Source: an uncultured Isosphaeraceae bacterium
GTDB taxonomy: Bacteria > Planctomycetota > Planctomycetia > Isosphaerales > Isosphaeraceae
Assembly: GCA_945957605.1 (NCBI GenBank)
Contig: CAMFLR010000013.1
Span: 62,001 to 126,000 of the forward strand
Direction of reading: 5' to 3'
DNA: 64,000 bases
A model generated the notes under the pieces. The model saw nothing but the letters and a program-made list of their open reading frames with translations, was not told the origin of the DNA and searched no databases. This document shows, in pieces, positions 45,639 through 56,600 of this stretch (the stretch's first letter is position 1; the number at the start of each line of letters is the position of its first letter). The position numbers and the translations under genes were made by a program.

Positions 45639-48600
45639 TCACTTCTGAATCATCGCCCTGGCTTCGCGGAGAAGCTGATCGACTTCAATCGGCTCTTGCC
45701 AGCCGATCCAGGGATTGGCCGCGGCGGTTTCGCGCGTGCGATTCATGCGTTCGATCCACTCGACCGCTTTTTCCAGATTCGTCTTGGCCGCTTCGTTATT
45801 GCCAAGCTGGTGATAGGCCATCGCCAGGAAGAGCCAGTCCCAGCCTCGCGGGGGGAAGACCTTGGCGGCGTCGTTGAGGTCGTTGATCGCAGCCTGATAC
45901 CGGCCGGCGCGATAATTGGCGGCGCCTCTCGCCCGCGGGTTCGAGAACTTCGCTGCGGAAAGGTCGCCCATCCGGAGCATCAGGTCAAGCTCCGCCGGCT
46001 GCGCTGGTAGCACCACGGAAATGTAAAGGAGGTGACTCGCCGTCCCGGGTTGGGTCGTCCTGCCGTGGCGTTCGAGCAGTTTGGCACGCACGAGACGATA
46101 GCCGTCGAGATTGTTGCCGCCGATGTGCGCCGCCGCCTGGCTGTACCAGCAATAAGAGTTTTCGAGATCGTTCTCAGTCGCACGCTGCAAATCGGCGGCG
46201 GCCTGGTCCCACTGTTTTAGCCGAGCGCAGGCGTTGCCTCTACGCTCGTAAGCCCAGACGGCGGCCGGATCGATTTCGAGCACGAGGGTGTAGGCCGATG
46301 GATCTTCACTGGACGTGCCGTCGGCCGAACTGGGTGAGTTGGGCGGGACGCCGAGGAGCGCGGCGGCTTCCTCGCGGAAGCGGTCCATTTCTTCCGACCC
46401 AGTGCCCGTCTGGCGAATTCGGCGGACGGCGTGATTGAACAGAGCGCGGCCGCGATCTTTATGACCGAGCCGCCACTGCGCCATGCCGAGCAAAATCCAG
46501 TCGAAGGCATCGTCGGCATCCCTGATTTGCATCGATCTGAGAATCGACTTCGTGGCGGCGGTCCAATCGCCGTTACGGTAATTCGCCAGCGCAAGCGTGT
46601 TGAACATTTTCGCCGAAGGCGACACCGCGACCGCCTTGGTGGCAAGCTCGAGGGCTCGCTTCGGGTCGCGCAACTTCTGGTCGGGGCAAGTGACGAGGTA
46701 CCACGCCAGGTTGTTGCTCACGATCCAGTTGGCGGGGGCCAGGACGTGAAGGTTCTCGTAGTCTTTGATCGCATGTTCCCAGTCGCCGAGCCTGGCGTAA
46801 TAGTTCGCACGTCTCGTCCTGGAGCTTGTGCCTTTTGGATTGAGCTCGGTGGCGCGATCGAACCGCGCGAGCGCTTCCTTGCTCCGCCCGATTGCAGCGA
46901 GCGTCTCGGCCTGAACCGTCCACAAGCCGTCGTCGTCGGGAGCCTGCTTTCCGTTGATCAACCGCGACGCTTCGCGGTAATGCAGTTCCGACTGTGCTTC
47001 GTAAGGCCAGAGCGCGGTGTTGTACGTGGTCAAAATCGAAAGCCGCGTTTGAAACCTTAGCGCGAGCGAGTCGGCGGCGGCTTTCAAGCTCTTGCGTGCC
47101 GCCTCGGTTTGGCCCAGCTTGAACTGCGCCATCGCCGCGACCGAGTCCATCCAGGTCGTCTCCAAGTATCGGTTGAGTGCGCGGGCTTCGGCGAGATGTT
47201 CGAGCGCGAATTCATACTGCCCCGCGCGGTATTCGGCAGTCCCCAGATTGGCGAGCCGTGAGGGGGTCCGAGTCGCCTTGACCGCCATTTGCGCAAGCCG
47301 CACCGCGCGATTTGGATCGATCGCAGGAGGATCGACGAGCAGGCACGTTCGCGCCAGATCATCGCAGGTGCGCGGATCGTCGTTCTGGCCGAAGCGTTTG
47401 ATCATCTGCTCGCATGCCAGCCGGTAACCGGCCTCGTCGCCGATGTAGCGACGCAAAAGTGCGTGCAAATAAAGGGAATTCGCTGTGCCGAGTTCATTGA
47501 GCTGGAAGGCAGATTGGAAGTCGGACGCAGCGAGATCCCAGAGGCTCAATCGCGCGTAGAATGCACCTCGCGTGAACCAGACTTGAGAGTGATCGGGACG
47601 GAGTTTCACCGCGGCTGTGAGGTCGGATTCCGCGAGTGCCCACTCTGAAAAATCGGCATGCGAGCCACCACTTTCGATGAGGCGATTCGCGGTGTTGAGT
47701 GTCGCCAGGTCGTTCGCGATCCTGTTGGCACGTTCCTCGGCGGCACTTTGCTTGGCCTCGCTCAGGTCGAGGCGGGCACGAATCTCGGAGTCGCGGGCGG
47801 CCGTCGCGCGAAGCGATTGCCAGACTGCGAGCGAACCCGCGACAATCACCAAAACCAGCACGAGCGCCGCAGTGCTGAGTGAGGCTTTGTGCCTTCGCGT
47901 GAACAGCCGCAGCCGATAGGCCACGGAGGGGGGGCACGCGTGTACGGGTTCATCGTGTAGATAGCGGTGAAGGTCGTTCGCCAGGCCGTTCGCCGTTTCG
48001 TAGCGGCGATTGCGGTCCTTCTCGAGGCACTTCATCACGATCCAGTCGAGCTCGCCGCGAAGGAGCTGGCTCAACTTGCGCGGGTCGCTCCCACGGTTGC
48101 GCGATGCGCTCGTCGTTTCTTCGTTTTCGACGTTCAGCCGCGTGCTCGGCTTGGGCGGTTCTTCTTCGCGAATGATCCGGCGAATTTCGTCGAACGCGAC
48201 GGTTCGCAGCCGCTCGCGATCGAACGGCGGCGATCCGGTGAGGAGCTCGTAGAGTAGAACGCCGAGTGCGTAAATGTCGGATCGCGTATCGACATCAAGC
48301 CCGCTCATCTGAGCCTGTTCGGGGCTCATATACGGCGGCGTGCCGATCATCTGCGCGAAGTTCGTGAAGAGCGTTTTCTCTGTAAGCTGCTGGCCCACGG
48401 CCTTCGCGATGCCGAAGTCGATCACCTTCACGACGGGAACGTCGTCGTGCAGGGTGACCATGACGTTACTGGGCTTGAGATCGCGGTGGATGATCCCCTT
48501 CTGGTGCGCGTGCTGCACGGCCTGACAAACGGCGAGAAAGAGGTCGAGCCGCTTGCGTACGGGCAGCACGTTTTCGTCGCAGAATTCGGTGATGGGAATC

Positions 48601-49091
48601 CCGCGGACCAGCTCCATCACGAAATAGGGGCGGCCGGTGGCAGTGGCGCCGCCGTCAAAGACTTGCGCGATGTTGGGATGATCCATCAAGGCGAGCGCCT
48701 GACGCTCGGCTTCGAACCGCGCGACCACCTGCCGTGTGTCCATCCCAGGCTTGAGGATTTTGAGCGCGACCTTGCGCCGGACCGGCTGAGTTTGCTCGGC
48801 CATGTAGACGATGCCGAACCCGCCCTCGCCGATTTTTTCGAGCAAGCGATAGGGCCCGAGCACGGCTCCCGGCCCTTCGAGCACCAGCTCGCTATCGGGC
48901 CCGAACGGCGTGGGTGACGGGCTGGGATTGATGCTCGCCATCGATCCGTGCGCGCGCAGAAGTTCTGTAACGCGTCCGCGGAGGAACTCGTCCGCTCCGC
49001 ACGCTTCGGTTAGGAACGCGTTCCACTGGTCGGATGGGCGTTCCAGGGTGCTGAAAAAGATCGATCGCGCCTGATCTTCGACGAACGGCAT
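45639..49091 (-). CDS. Membrane serine/threonine protein kinase with TPR repeats
   Basis: Planctomycete-type Hanks kinase of 1150 residues. A short N-terminal helical part (AKSIF-like start, TELLRAHGSM) precedes the kinase domain (about 78-350). The motifs are GEGGFGIVYMAE, VALKILKPG with the catalytic Lys, IIHRDLKPSNVMV (His202, Asp204), VIDFGIAKA and GTPPYMSPEQ. A transmembrane helix near residues 402-425 (STAALVLVLVIVAGSLAVW) is followed by a coiled segment. About 700 residues of TPR-like helices complete it (WFTRGAFYARLSLWDLAASDFQSA, ANYYARLGDWEHAIKDYENL, AWYLVTCPDQKLRDPKRALELA). The outer TPR part probably senses a partner. It is preceded by an ECF sigma gene 84 bp upstream, the usual planctomycete pairing. 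Confidence 0.93.
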   Translation of the reverse strand: MPFVEDQARSIFFSTLERPSDQWNAFLTEACGADEFLRGRVTELLRAHGSMASINPSPSPTPFGPDSELVLEGPGAVLGPYRLLEKIGEGGFGIVYMAEQTQPVRRKVALKILKPGMDTRQVVARFEAERQALALMDHPNIAQVFDGGATATGRPYFVMELVRGIPITEFCDENVLPVRKRLDLFLAVCQAVQHAHQKGIIHRDLKPSNVMVTLHDDVPVVKVIDFGIAKAVGQQLTEKTLFTNFAQMIGTPPYMSPEQAQMSGLDVDTRSDIYALGVLLYELLTGSPPFDRERLRTVAFDEIRRIIREEEPPKPSTRLNVENEETTSASRNRGSDPRKLSQLLRGELDWIVMKCLEKDRNRRYETANGLANDLHRYLHDEPVHACPPSVAYRLRLFTRRHKASLSTAALVLVLVIVAGSLAVWQSLRATAARDSEIRARLDLSEAKQSAAEERANRIANDLATLNTANRLIESGGSHADFSEWALAESDLTAAVKLRPDHSQVWFTRGAFYARLSLWDLAASDFQSAFQLNELGTANSLYLHALLRRYIGDEAGYRLACEQMIKRFGQNDDPRTCDDLARTCLLVDPPAIDPNRAVRLAQMAVKATRTPSRLANLGTAEYRAGQYEFALEHLAEARALNRYLETTWMDSVAAMAQFKLGQTEAARKSLKAAADSLALRFQTRLSILTTYNTALWPYEAQSELHYREASRLINGKQAPDDDGLWTVQAETLAAIGRSKEALARFDRATELNPKGTSSRTRRANYYARLGDWEHAIKDYENLHVLAPANWIVSNNLAWYLVTCPDQKLRDPKRALELATKAVAVSPSAKMFNTLALANYRNGDWTAATKSILRSMQIRDADDAFDWILLGMAQWRLGHKDRGRALFNHAVRRIRQTGTGSEEMDRFREEAAALLGVPPNSPSSADGTSSEDPSAYTLVLEIDPAAVWAYERRGNACARLKQWDQAAADLQRATENDLENSYCWYSQAAAHIGGNNLDGYRLVRAKLLERHGRTTQPGTASHLLYISVVLPAQPAELDLMLRMGDLSAAKFSNPRARGAANYRAGRYQAAINDLNDAAKVFPPRGWDWLFLAMAYHQLGNNEAAKTNLEKAVEWIERMNRTRETAAANPWIGWQEPIEVDQLLREARAMIQK

Positions 49092-49175
49092 GAGACCCTC
49101 GCTTGTGCATCGCCTGAATAGTACGTGCGACGCGGGACAGCGAATTTTCTCACGATGTCGCGATTTTTCCGAAAA

Positions 49176-49736
49176 TTATTCCTGCTTCATCAGCTCGCAG
49201 TTCAGCCATGCCCGCGCATAAGCCCAATGGCGGTAAGCCGTCGCGGTCGAAATTGCCAGAGCCGATGCCGCCTCGTCGAGCGACAATCCGGCAAAGTAAC
49301 GCAACTTGACGAGCTCTCCGGAAAGCCTGTCGAGCACGCCGAGACGCGCCATCGCCTCATCGAGTGCGACGAGTTGGTCAGGTGTGACGGACGTCGCGGC
49401 GTCGAGCTTCTCGAAGTCGATCCTTTGCCAGTCGCCCCCGCGTTTATCACGCGCCTTACCGCGCGCCCTTTCGATGAGAATCCGCCGCATTGCCTCGGCC
49501 GCTGCCGCGAAAAAATGGCCGCGACTCTTCCACTGCTGTGCCCGTTTCACATCAACCAGCCGCAGATAAGCCTCGTGAACCAGGGCCGTCGCCTGCAGGG
49601 TTTGCCCGGGCCGTTCGCGCACCATCTGAGCTGAAGCGAGCTTCCTCAATTCTTCGTAAACGAGCGGCAAAAGTCGTTCAGCCGCCACGCCGTCGCCGGC
49701 TTCGATCTGTTCGAGAATGAGGGTAACATCGCTCAT
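49176..49736 (-). CDS. ECF-type RNA polymerase sigma factor (TIGR02999-like)
   Basis: Sigma factor of 186 residues. Region 2: LLPLVYEELRKLASAQM and TLQATALVHEAYLRLV, then HFFAAAAEAMRRILIERAR. Region 4: LDRLSGELVKLRYFAGLSLDEAASALAISTATAYRHWAYARAWL. These match the planctomycete ECF family that is usually encoded with a serine/threonine kinase, as here. Phosphorylation by or signalling through that kinase is a reasonable inference. Start: ATG 49736 matches the family N-terminus; the open frame extends to 49823. It faces away from the giant surface-protein gene. Confidence 0.9.
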   Translation of the reverse strand: MSDVTLILEQIEAGDGVAAERLLPLVYEELRKLASAQMVRERPGQTLQATALVHEAYLRLVDVKRAQQWKSRGHFFAAAAEAMRRILIERARGKARDKRGGDWQRIDFEKLDAATSVTPDQLVALDEAMARLGVLDRLSGELVKLRYFAGLSLDEAASALAISTATAYRHWAYARAWLNCELMKQE

Positions 49737-50690
49737 ATGTGCCAGGGTAACCGTACGGTTGGCGCGTTGCAAGTTTCTCAACCGCAAGGGATAGCGTTTG
49801 CCGGCGATGTTCAGAAACATCACCGCATTCGTTGTTTGAAGTCCACGCTGGAGACCTCCAGAATTCGTCGCGAAATCTTCGCATGGCGCATCAACTTACG
49901 TCGCGATAGTCCCCTGCTCCGTCATGAAATTCCGTGCCCGCGCGCTCGCGAAGAAAATCTCATGCCTGCGGTAAGCAGTCATACAATTGACACGTGTGCG
50001 CGTGCAAGTCGTCATGATCTCATTTTCGCACATCAGCCATGATGAACGATGAACGTAGGACAGGAAAACGTGCGTTCTCTGAGAAAAAGTTAATGAACGT
50101 GAGAAAACGCGAAGTTGTTTGTCGCATGATCTGGCGAGGCGGTCCCAACTGTGCGTTTCGGCACCCACGAATTCGGGCATCGTGAACGAAGGCAGATTGG
50201 CAAGGTGCCTGGTGTTCTCCAGGGATTCGAACCGCACCGTCATCTAGCGGACTTCAGCAAAGAAGCACAATCCCCGGCTGTACGGTAATGTCCCCAAGCG
50301 TGGCTTCGGGTTCGTCGTTCATTACGACGGATTGGATGGTCGCCAAGGGCTCCGTGCGCCTGCGTCTTGCAGCAGATGAGACGCACGAGAGAAATCGAGC
50401 CAAAGGGAAAACGCAAGAACAACAGTGACGTAGCAAGACAACATCATTCAAGGTGGTATCACCCCGAGTCCGGTTCTGCTGGGAGGCGGCAAGCTCCCGG
50501 CGGGGCCGGCGAATGATGAGCGAACGCGCGCAGTCGATGCGGAAACGGGGAAGGTGCATCCTTCATCCTGCGCTCGCCGTACGCCTGCACGAAACCTCGC
50601 GCGGCTCTGCAATCCAATGCCGCGTGGTCGAACTGAAAAAGAGCATCCATCCAGAGATATCAGCAACTTTTGAGATCAAGGCGACCTCAC
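49737..50690. other. 954-bp divergent intergenic region upstream of the giant protein gene
   Basis: No confident gene. It should hold the promoters of the sigma-kinase pair (minus) and the giant protein gene (plus). A TTGACA-like box occurs at 49987-49992, but no good -10 follows at the usual spacing. A hairpin with stem CTGGGAG/CTCCCGG lies near 50479-50500 in the plus-strand leader. A minus-strand ORF beginning at 50243 has an LEPR-like start (see findings). Confidence 0.4.
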
Positions 50691-53600
50691 ATGGCAGCGA
50701 AACGCGATGGTCTTGGGCGTCGTGGTGGGAAGCAAAACCGCAAGGCAGGAGCGAAGCCGACCAAATCGGCCAGCCCACGGCTCGGACTCGAATCGCTCGA
50801 GACCCGCGCACTCCTGGCGGTGACTTCATCTCTCAATAATGGTGTGCTCGATATTGCCCTGGGCGCAGCGAACGACTCGGCCGCGGTTTCCGTTCTGAAG
50901 CCAAATAACACGACGGTCGTCGATGTCTTCGACGGTACCGTGCATCAGCAATATCCCATCTCGACGGTTAACTCGATCAACGCACACGGCACCGGTGCCG
51001 CCGGTCAGTCGCTCCAGTTGCACTCAGCGCTCGCGCTCGGGCAGGCACTCACCGTTTCGCAACTCGCGTCGACCACGGTTGATGGGACATATCAGGCATC
51101 GGCGATCAACGTGCAGTCGAGCCAGGTTCATTTGAACGGTGGCGTTTTGTCGTCGCGAAAAATTGCCCCCGGCGGCGATCCAGCATCGGCGCTGTCGATC
51201 GGCAACTCGGGCGACATTCTTATTTCAACAACGCAAATCGACTCAACCGCCGCCGCCAAGATTTTGGCCAATGCGACGGCCGGCTTCCTGCCCGGTAACA
51301 TCAAAATCAACGCGAGCGATAACCAGAATGGCTCGAGCGCCTCGGCTGCCGCGTCGATCAACTTCACCTCCGCGACAATCAGTGGCGGCGACGTTTCGCT
51401 GACTGCGAACTCAGCCGCCAGCGCGACGGTAAACAACCCCGCGCTCAATGTCGCCAACCTGAGTGTGAGCTCGTCGGCGACGATCACCCTCGGTGGCGCG
51501 ACGAGCGTGATCGGCTCCGGAAACGTGCTGATCTCGGCGAATTCGATCGCCAACACGAACGCTTCGGTGCAGGCGCAATCATCGTCGACCGACACCACCG
51601 CCGACGCGGCCGTCGCCAAAACGAGCCTCACAAGCAATGCGATCACGCACATCGGCGGAACGTCGAGCGTGTCAGCCGGCGGTGTGCTGACGATCAACGC
51701 CTCGAATAACACGACCGCCAACTCACTCGCGGACGGCAGCGCTGGTGGGCCGAACGCGGGCGGTGCTTCGGTTGCGTATGCGAATCTCGCGGTCGACACC
51801 GAAGCCTATGCCGACTCGCAGGCAACTCTGGCCGCCAATCAACTTCGCGTGACGGCGTCATCGCAAACCACCGGCGCGACGAGTGCGAAAGCAACTGCGA
51901 AGGCAGTCACCGCGAACACGCAGGCGACGCAGACGCTGCTCAACCAGCAAAACGCGAAATCGTCGGGCGGAGCGATCGCCTTGGCGGCGGCCGTTGGCGT
52001 GACGAACGTCACCGACAAAACGCTGGCCTACGTAGCGTCGTCGGCACCGATCAACGCGACCCAGGATTTGCAAATCTCGTCGACCTCTGGCGCGAACGTG
52101 TCGAACACGGCCGACGCCGGCGCAGCAGGCAACGGCGGCAAGACGACGGGCGAAGGCGTTTCCGTCGCGGTTGGTCATTCGAGCGAATCGAACAAGGCCT
52201 ACGTTGGCGGTACGGGACTTGTCACGGCGAAGGGGATCAGCGTCAACGCGGCGAACCCCGCCGGCTCGCCGAACTCGTTTGCCTCGCAAGCAACTTCGGG
52301 CGTGAGCAAGAAGGATAGCACGGTCGAAGGGGCTGCGGCGTTTGAGATCGCGACGGTTGGCAACGAGGCGTTTCTCGCAGCCGGTTCGAACGTCAATCCG
52401 TCGGGCGGCGATCTGACGATCAAGGCGAGCGGCGATACGTCGAGCACCGCTTCCGCGCAACCTGCTCCAGGTGCGAATCCGGGTTCTCCATCGAAGGGGA
52501 TGGGCGCATCGCTGGCGGTCAACATCCTCACCGATCTCACCCGCGCCGAGATCGAAGACAATGCCAAGGTCACGCAGACCAGCAGCACGCCCGCGATCAA
52601 CAATCTTACAGTTAGCAGCACTGCTCATGAGAGCATGAATACAAACGCGCAGGCCGGGGCCGACCCGACCGTCGCTGGCACTTCGTTTAGCGGATATTCA
52701 TCGGCGGTTGGGATTTCGCTGCTTAACACCACCACTTCCAGCCGAATTGGTGCGGGAACCGCGACCGCGGCTTCGGGCAAGCTCTCGGTCGACGCAACGC
52801 ACAAGGCCGAGGTGGCGAATACAACTGGCGGGAACTCAGCCGGCCAGGGTGTGCTGGGCGCGGCGACGGCGGTTTCGGTGACATCGTCGCAAACCACAGC
52901 GACTACCGTGCGCGAACTGACGATTGGTGGCGACGCGTCGATCAGCACGCACGCCGACCTCAGCGCCGGTGCCGACGCAACTGCTTCGGCCCGCGGCGGC
53001 CGGACGAGTGGTAACGGGACGGCCGATAGCGAAGCCGCATCGCAACTCGCGTTTGCGAACTCACAAGCGACAGCAGCCGGTGCGCAGGGGACCAATGGCG
53101 CATCCGCCCCGAGCGCCAAGACGAATAATGGCAACGTGGCGGGTGCGGGCGCGGTGGCGCTTGACCTTGTGACCGCTTCGAAATCCGAAGCGACCGTTGC
53201 CGCTAACGAAAAGCTGACGGTCGGCGGCGCACTCACCGTCACATCGACAAACGACACCGATGCCCACGCAAAGGCCGACGGCAGCGCGACGGCGAATGCC
53301 GCGACCGGTATTGGCGTGGCCGTGGCGATCAACGCGGTGTCGAACGAGTCGAACAAGGCCGACATTCTCGGCGGCGCGATCGTCAAGGCGAAGGGTGTCA
53401 CAATTCAGGCCGTGATGGACCCAAGCGGCGACGCAACCAACACGCTCGCTGCGACCGCGACCTCCGGCATTAGCGCCGTGCAAACCGGCATCGCAGGTTC
53501 GGTGGCGATCAACGCGGCGAAGCTCGTGACCGAATCGGTAATCGCTCCCAGTGCGCAGGTTGATTCGACCGGCAGCGATCTCAGCCTCAACGCGCAGGAC

Positions 53601-56600
53601 AACACGAAGGCGATTGTGAGTGCGACGCCGGGTCTCGACCAGAACAACGCGGCGAAGGGCGTGGGCATTTCGTTCGGCCTGAACGTCGTCGAAGATGACA
53701 CAACCGCCGCGATTCAGGATGGCTCGATCGTCACCGGCGCCAAGAATATCAGCCTCAATGCCGGTTCCAGCGACACGCTGCAAACGACGGTTCAAACCGG
53801 CATTCAGGCTACGAACAACGCGTTCGGCGCGGCCGTCGGCATTTCGACGTTGACGGCTCCCACCTCGGCAACCATCGGCACGAACGCGGCAAATCCGATC
53901 ACGAACAGCGGCAACGTCGCTCTCTCGGCGTCACACACCGGTGGAGTCACCACGACCACTGGTGGCGAGCTTGCGGCCGCTTCCGGAACGGCGCTTGGTG
54001 CTTCGGTTTCACTTTCAGTCGAGAAAGTCGATACGACTGCAACCATCAACCGCGGCGTCACTGCGGGCGGCGGCGTGAGCGTCAATACGCAGAACGCGTC
54101 GGCTGGAAACGCACAGGCGAAGGCGACCTCAAAGGGTGGCAAGGCCGACGACAACTCGACTCCACAAACAGCCGTCGATAGCGAAGCAAGCAACGACCTG
54201 GCGCAGGCCGACGCAGCTGGTGCCTCGGTTGGCGCCGCGGGTTCGAACGGAGCCAAGGCACCGAAGGCGCAGACGGATAGCGGCGGGATGTCGGTTGCTG
54301 GTGCGGTGGCGATCAATATCGACCAGTCGTCGACCTCCGTCGCTTCGATCGCACCTGGCCAGAAGGTGACGGCCAACGGCGCTGTGAGCGTGGTCGCGCT
54401 GAACGACTCCGACTCGTCCGCCCAGGCCGATGGCAGCGCAACGACCACCGGCTCTACTGGTGTCGGTGTGGCTGTGGCGATTGATGCCGCAACGGGCATC
54501 GCCACCCGCGCGTTCATCGGCAATGGAGCACAAATCACTGCGACAGGCCTGACGGTTCAAACCGGAATGTCGGCTTCGGGCGATGGTGTGAACACGCTGA
54601 GCGCTGATGCCAAATCGGGCGCAGGGGCGAGCCAAACCGGCGTTGCAGGTGCGCTCGCGATTGAAATTGGCAAGGTCGTCACCGAATCGTTCATCGACAC
54701 CGGGGCGAAGGTGACTCTCACCGGCGGTGATTTAAATATCATCACCAATGAAAAGACGTCGTCCGAAGCCTCCGCCGTGCCGACGAAGGACTTGGTACTC
54801 GGTACCGACAAGGGGATTGGTGTTTCGGCCGCGTTCAACATTCTCGAAGACGATGCTCGGGCAGAGATCATCGATACGGCGACCGTGACGGGCGCGAAGG
54901 GCGTGACGCTTGCGGCCGGAACGAACGACACGTTGTCCACCACGGCCGAAACCGGCGTGCAGTCGTCGAATGGCCTGGCCCTTTCCGCCTCGCTCGCTGC
55001 ATCGATCTTGAATGCAAATACCAAGGCTCGCATTGGTTCCGACGCAGTAGGCGGAACAGGTCTCACCGCGAGCGGCGACGTGAACGTGAGTGCCGCACAC
55101 GTCGACAGCGTAACAACCTCCGCCGGCGGCGATGGCAAGGGCGCAACCAAAGCGATTGGAATCGCGCTTGGACTCGGCTACGAAGGCGTGAGCACAACTG
55201 CGACAACTGACCGCGATATCACCGCCGGAGCCGTTACATTCTCGGCGCGATCTGCCAGCGCGACCTCGACGACCGCAACCGCCAGCGCGACCGGCGCGGC
55301 CGATGTTTCGGGTCAGAACAAGAGCACAAATCAGCAGGCAAACGCGACGAAGAACGGCCTCGACGCCAAGGCTTCGGCCGCCGGGGTTCAGGGGACTGAT
55401 GCAGGCTCGACGGTTCCCGACGCCAAGACGAGCAACGGCGATAGCGTGGCGGTTGCCGGTGCATTGGCGGTCGATATCGTTGGTCATTCGACAACCTCGG
55501 CGACGATTCCCGACGGTCGCAAGATCAACGCGACGGGCGCACTGACGCTCTCTGCATTGTCTGACCTCGACGCCGCCTCCAAGGCTGATGGCTCGGCGAA
55601 GGGGACGGCTGCAACCGGCGTTGGCGTGGCAGTGGCGATCACCGTTGTTCCCAACGAATCAACGCTCGCAACGATCGGCAAGAACGATCATATCAGCGCA
55701 CATGGCGTGAATCTGACGGCCGGAATGTCGAGCTACAACGACCAGACGAACGATGTGAGCTCGTCGGCGATTTCGGGTGCATCGGCGACCGAGAAGGCCG
55801 GCGCCGGTGCGCTTGGGCTCACGGTGTTCATGCCCAAGACGGAAGCCCTGATTCAGAACGATCCGGCGAATCCCGGTTCGACGACGGTCAACTTGAATGG
55901 TGGTCCGCTCAACATCTCGGCTCAGGAATCGACGAACAGCATCGCTTCGGCCGTGCCTTCGAAGGACATGAGCACGGGCAAGTCGCTGGGCGTGGGGCTT
56001 TCGTTTGGATTCAACATCATCGAGGCCGACACTCGTGCCGAAGTTCAAAACGGCGCGGCGGTGAGCGGCGGTTCTGACGTGAGCCTGAACGCTACGTCGA
56101 ACGAGGTTTTGACGACGAACGCATCTGCAGGGGCGACCGCAACGGGAGGCACCGGCGTCGCCGCTTCGGCAGCAGCCTCGGCCCTCACTTCCGCAACCAC
56201 GGCGCGCTGGGGATCAAACTCGAACCTGAGCGCAACTGGTGGAATCACCATTGCGGCGACGCATCAGGACAATTTGCGTACCGATGTCGGCTCGCAGGCC
56301 AAGGGAAGCGAAACGACTGTCGGTGCTGCGATTGCGCTTAACTATGAAAAGATCAACACGGTTGCGACAACCGATAGCGATCTTATGGCGGGCGGCGCGA
56401 TTCATTTCTCAGCGCATAACGCTTCGAGCACCGAAGCAACCGCGATCGCCAGTGCGACGGGCGCGAAGGACAAGCAGGGCGGCGGCTCGAAGACCGGTGC
56501 GAAAGATGCGGCAGACGCCACCAAGAGTTCGCTGAATGCGAACGCGATGGCGGCTTCGCCGAACGCGCAGGGAGTCGATCCCAACGCCACCGTGCCCGAC

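Noticed and set aside
49987..50018. TTGACA-like -35 box upstream of the giant gene
   Set aside because: No acceptable -10 hexamer lies 16-18 bp downstream. It may be chance in a region that is otherwise featureless.
50195..50330. tRNA-like T-loop (GGTTCGAATCC on the minus strand) at about 50224-50234
   Set aside because: Adjacent T-stem positions pair poorly, and I could not build an acceptor stem, D-arm or anticodon arm. No tmRNA tag sequence was found nearby either.
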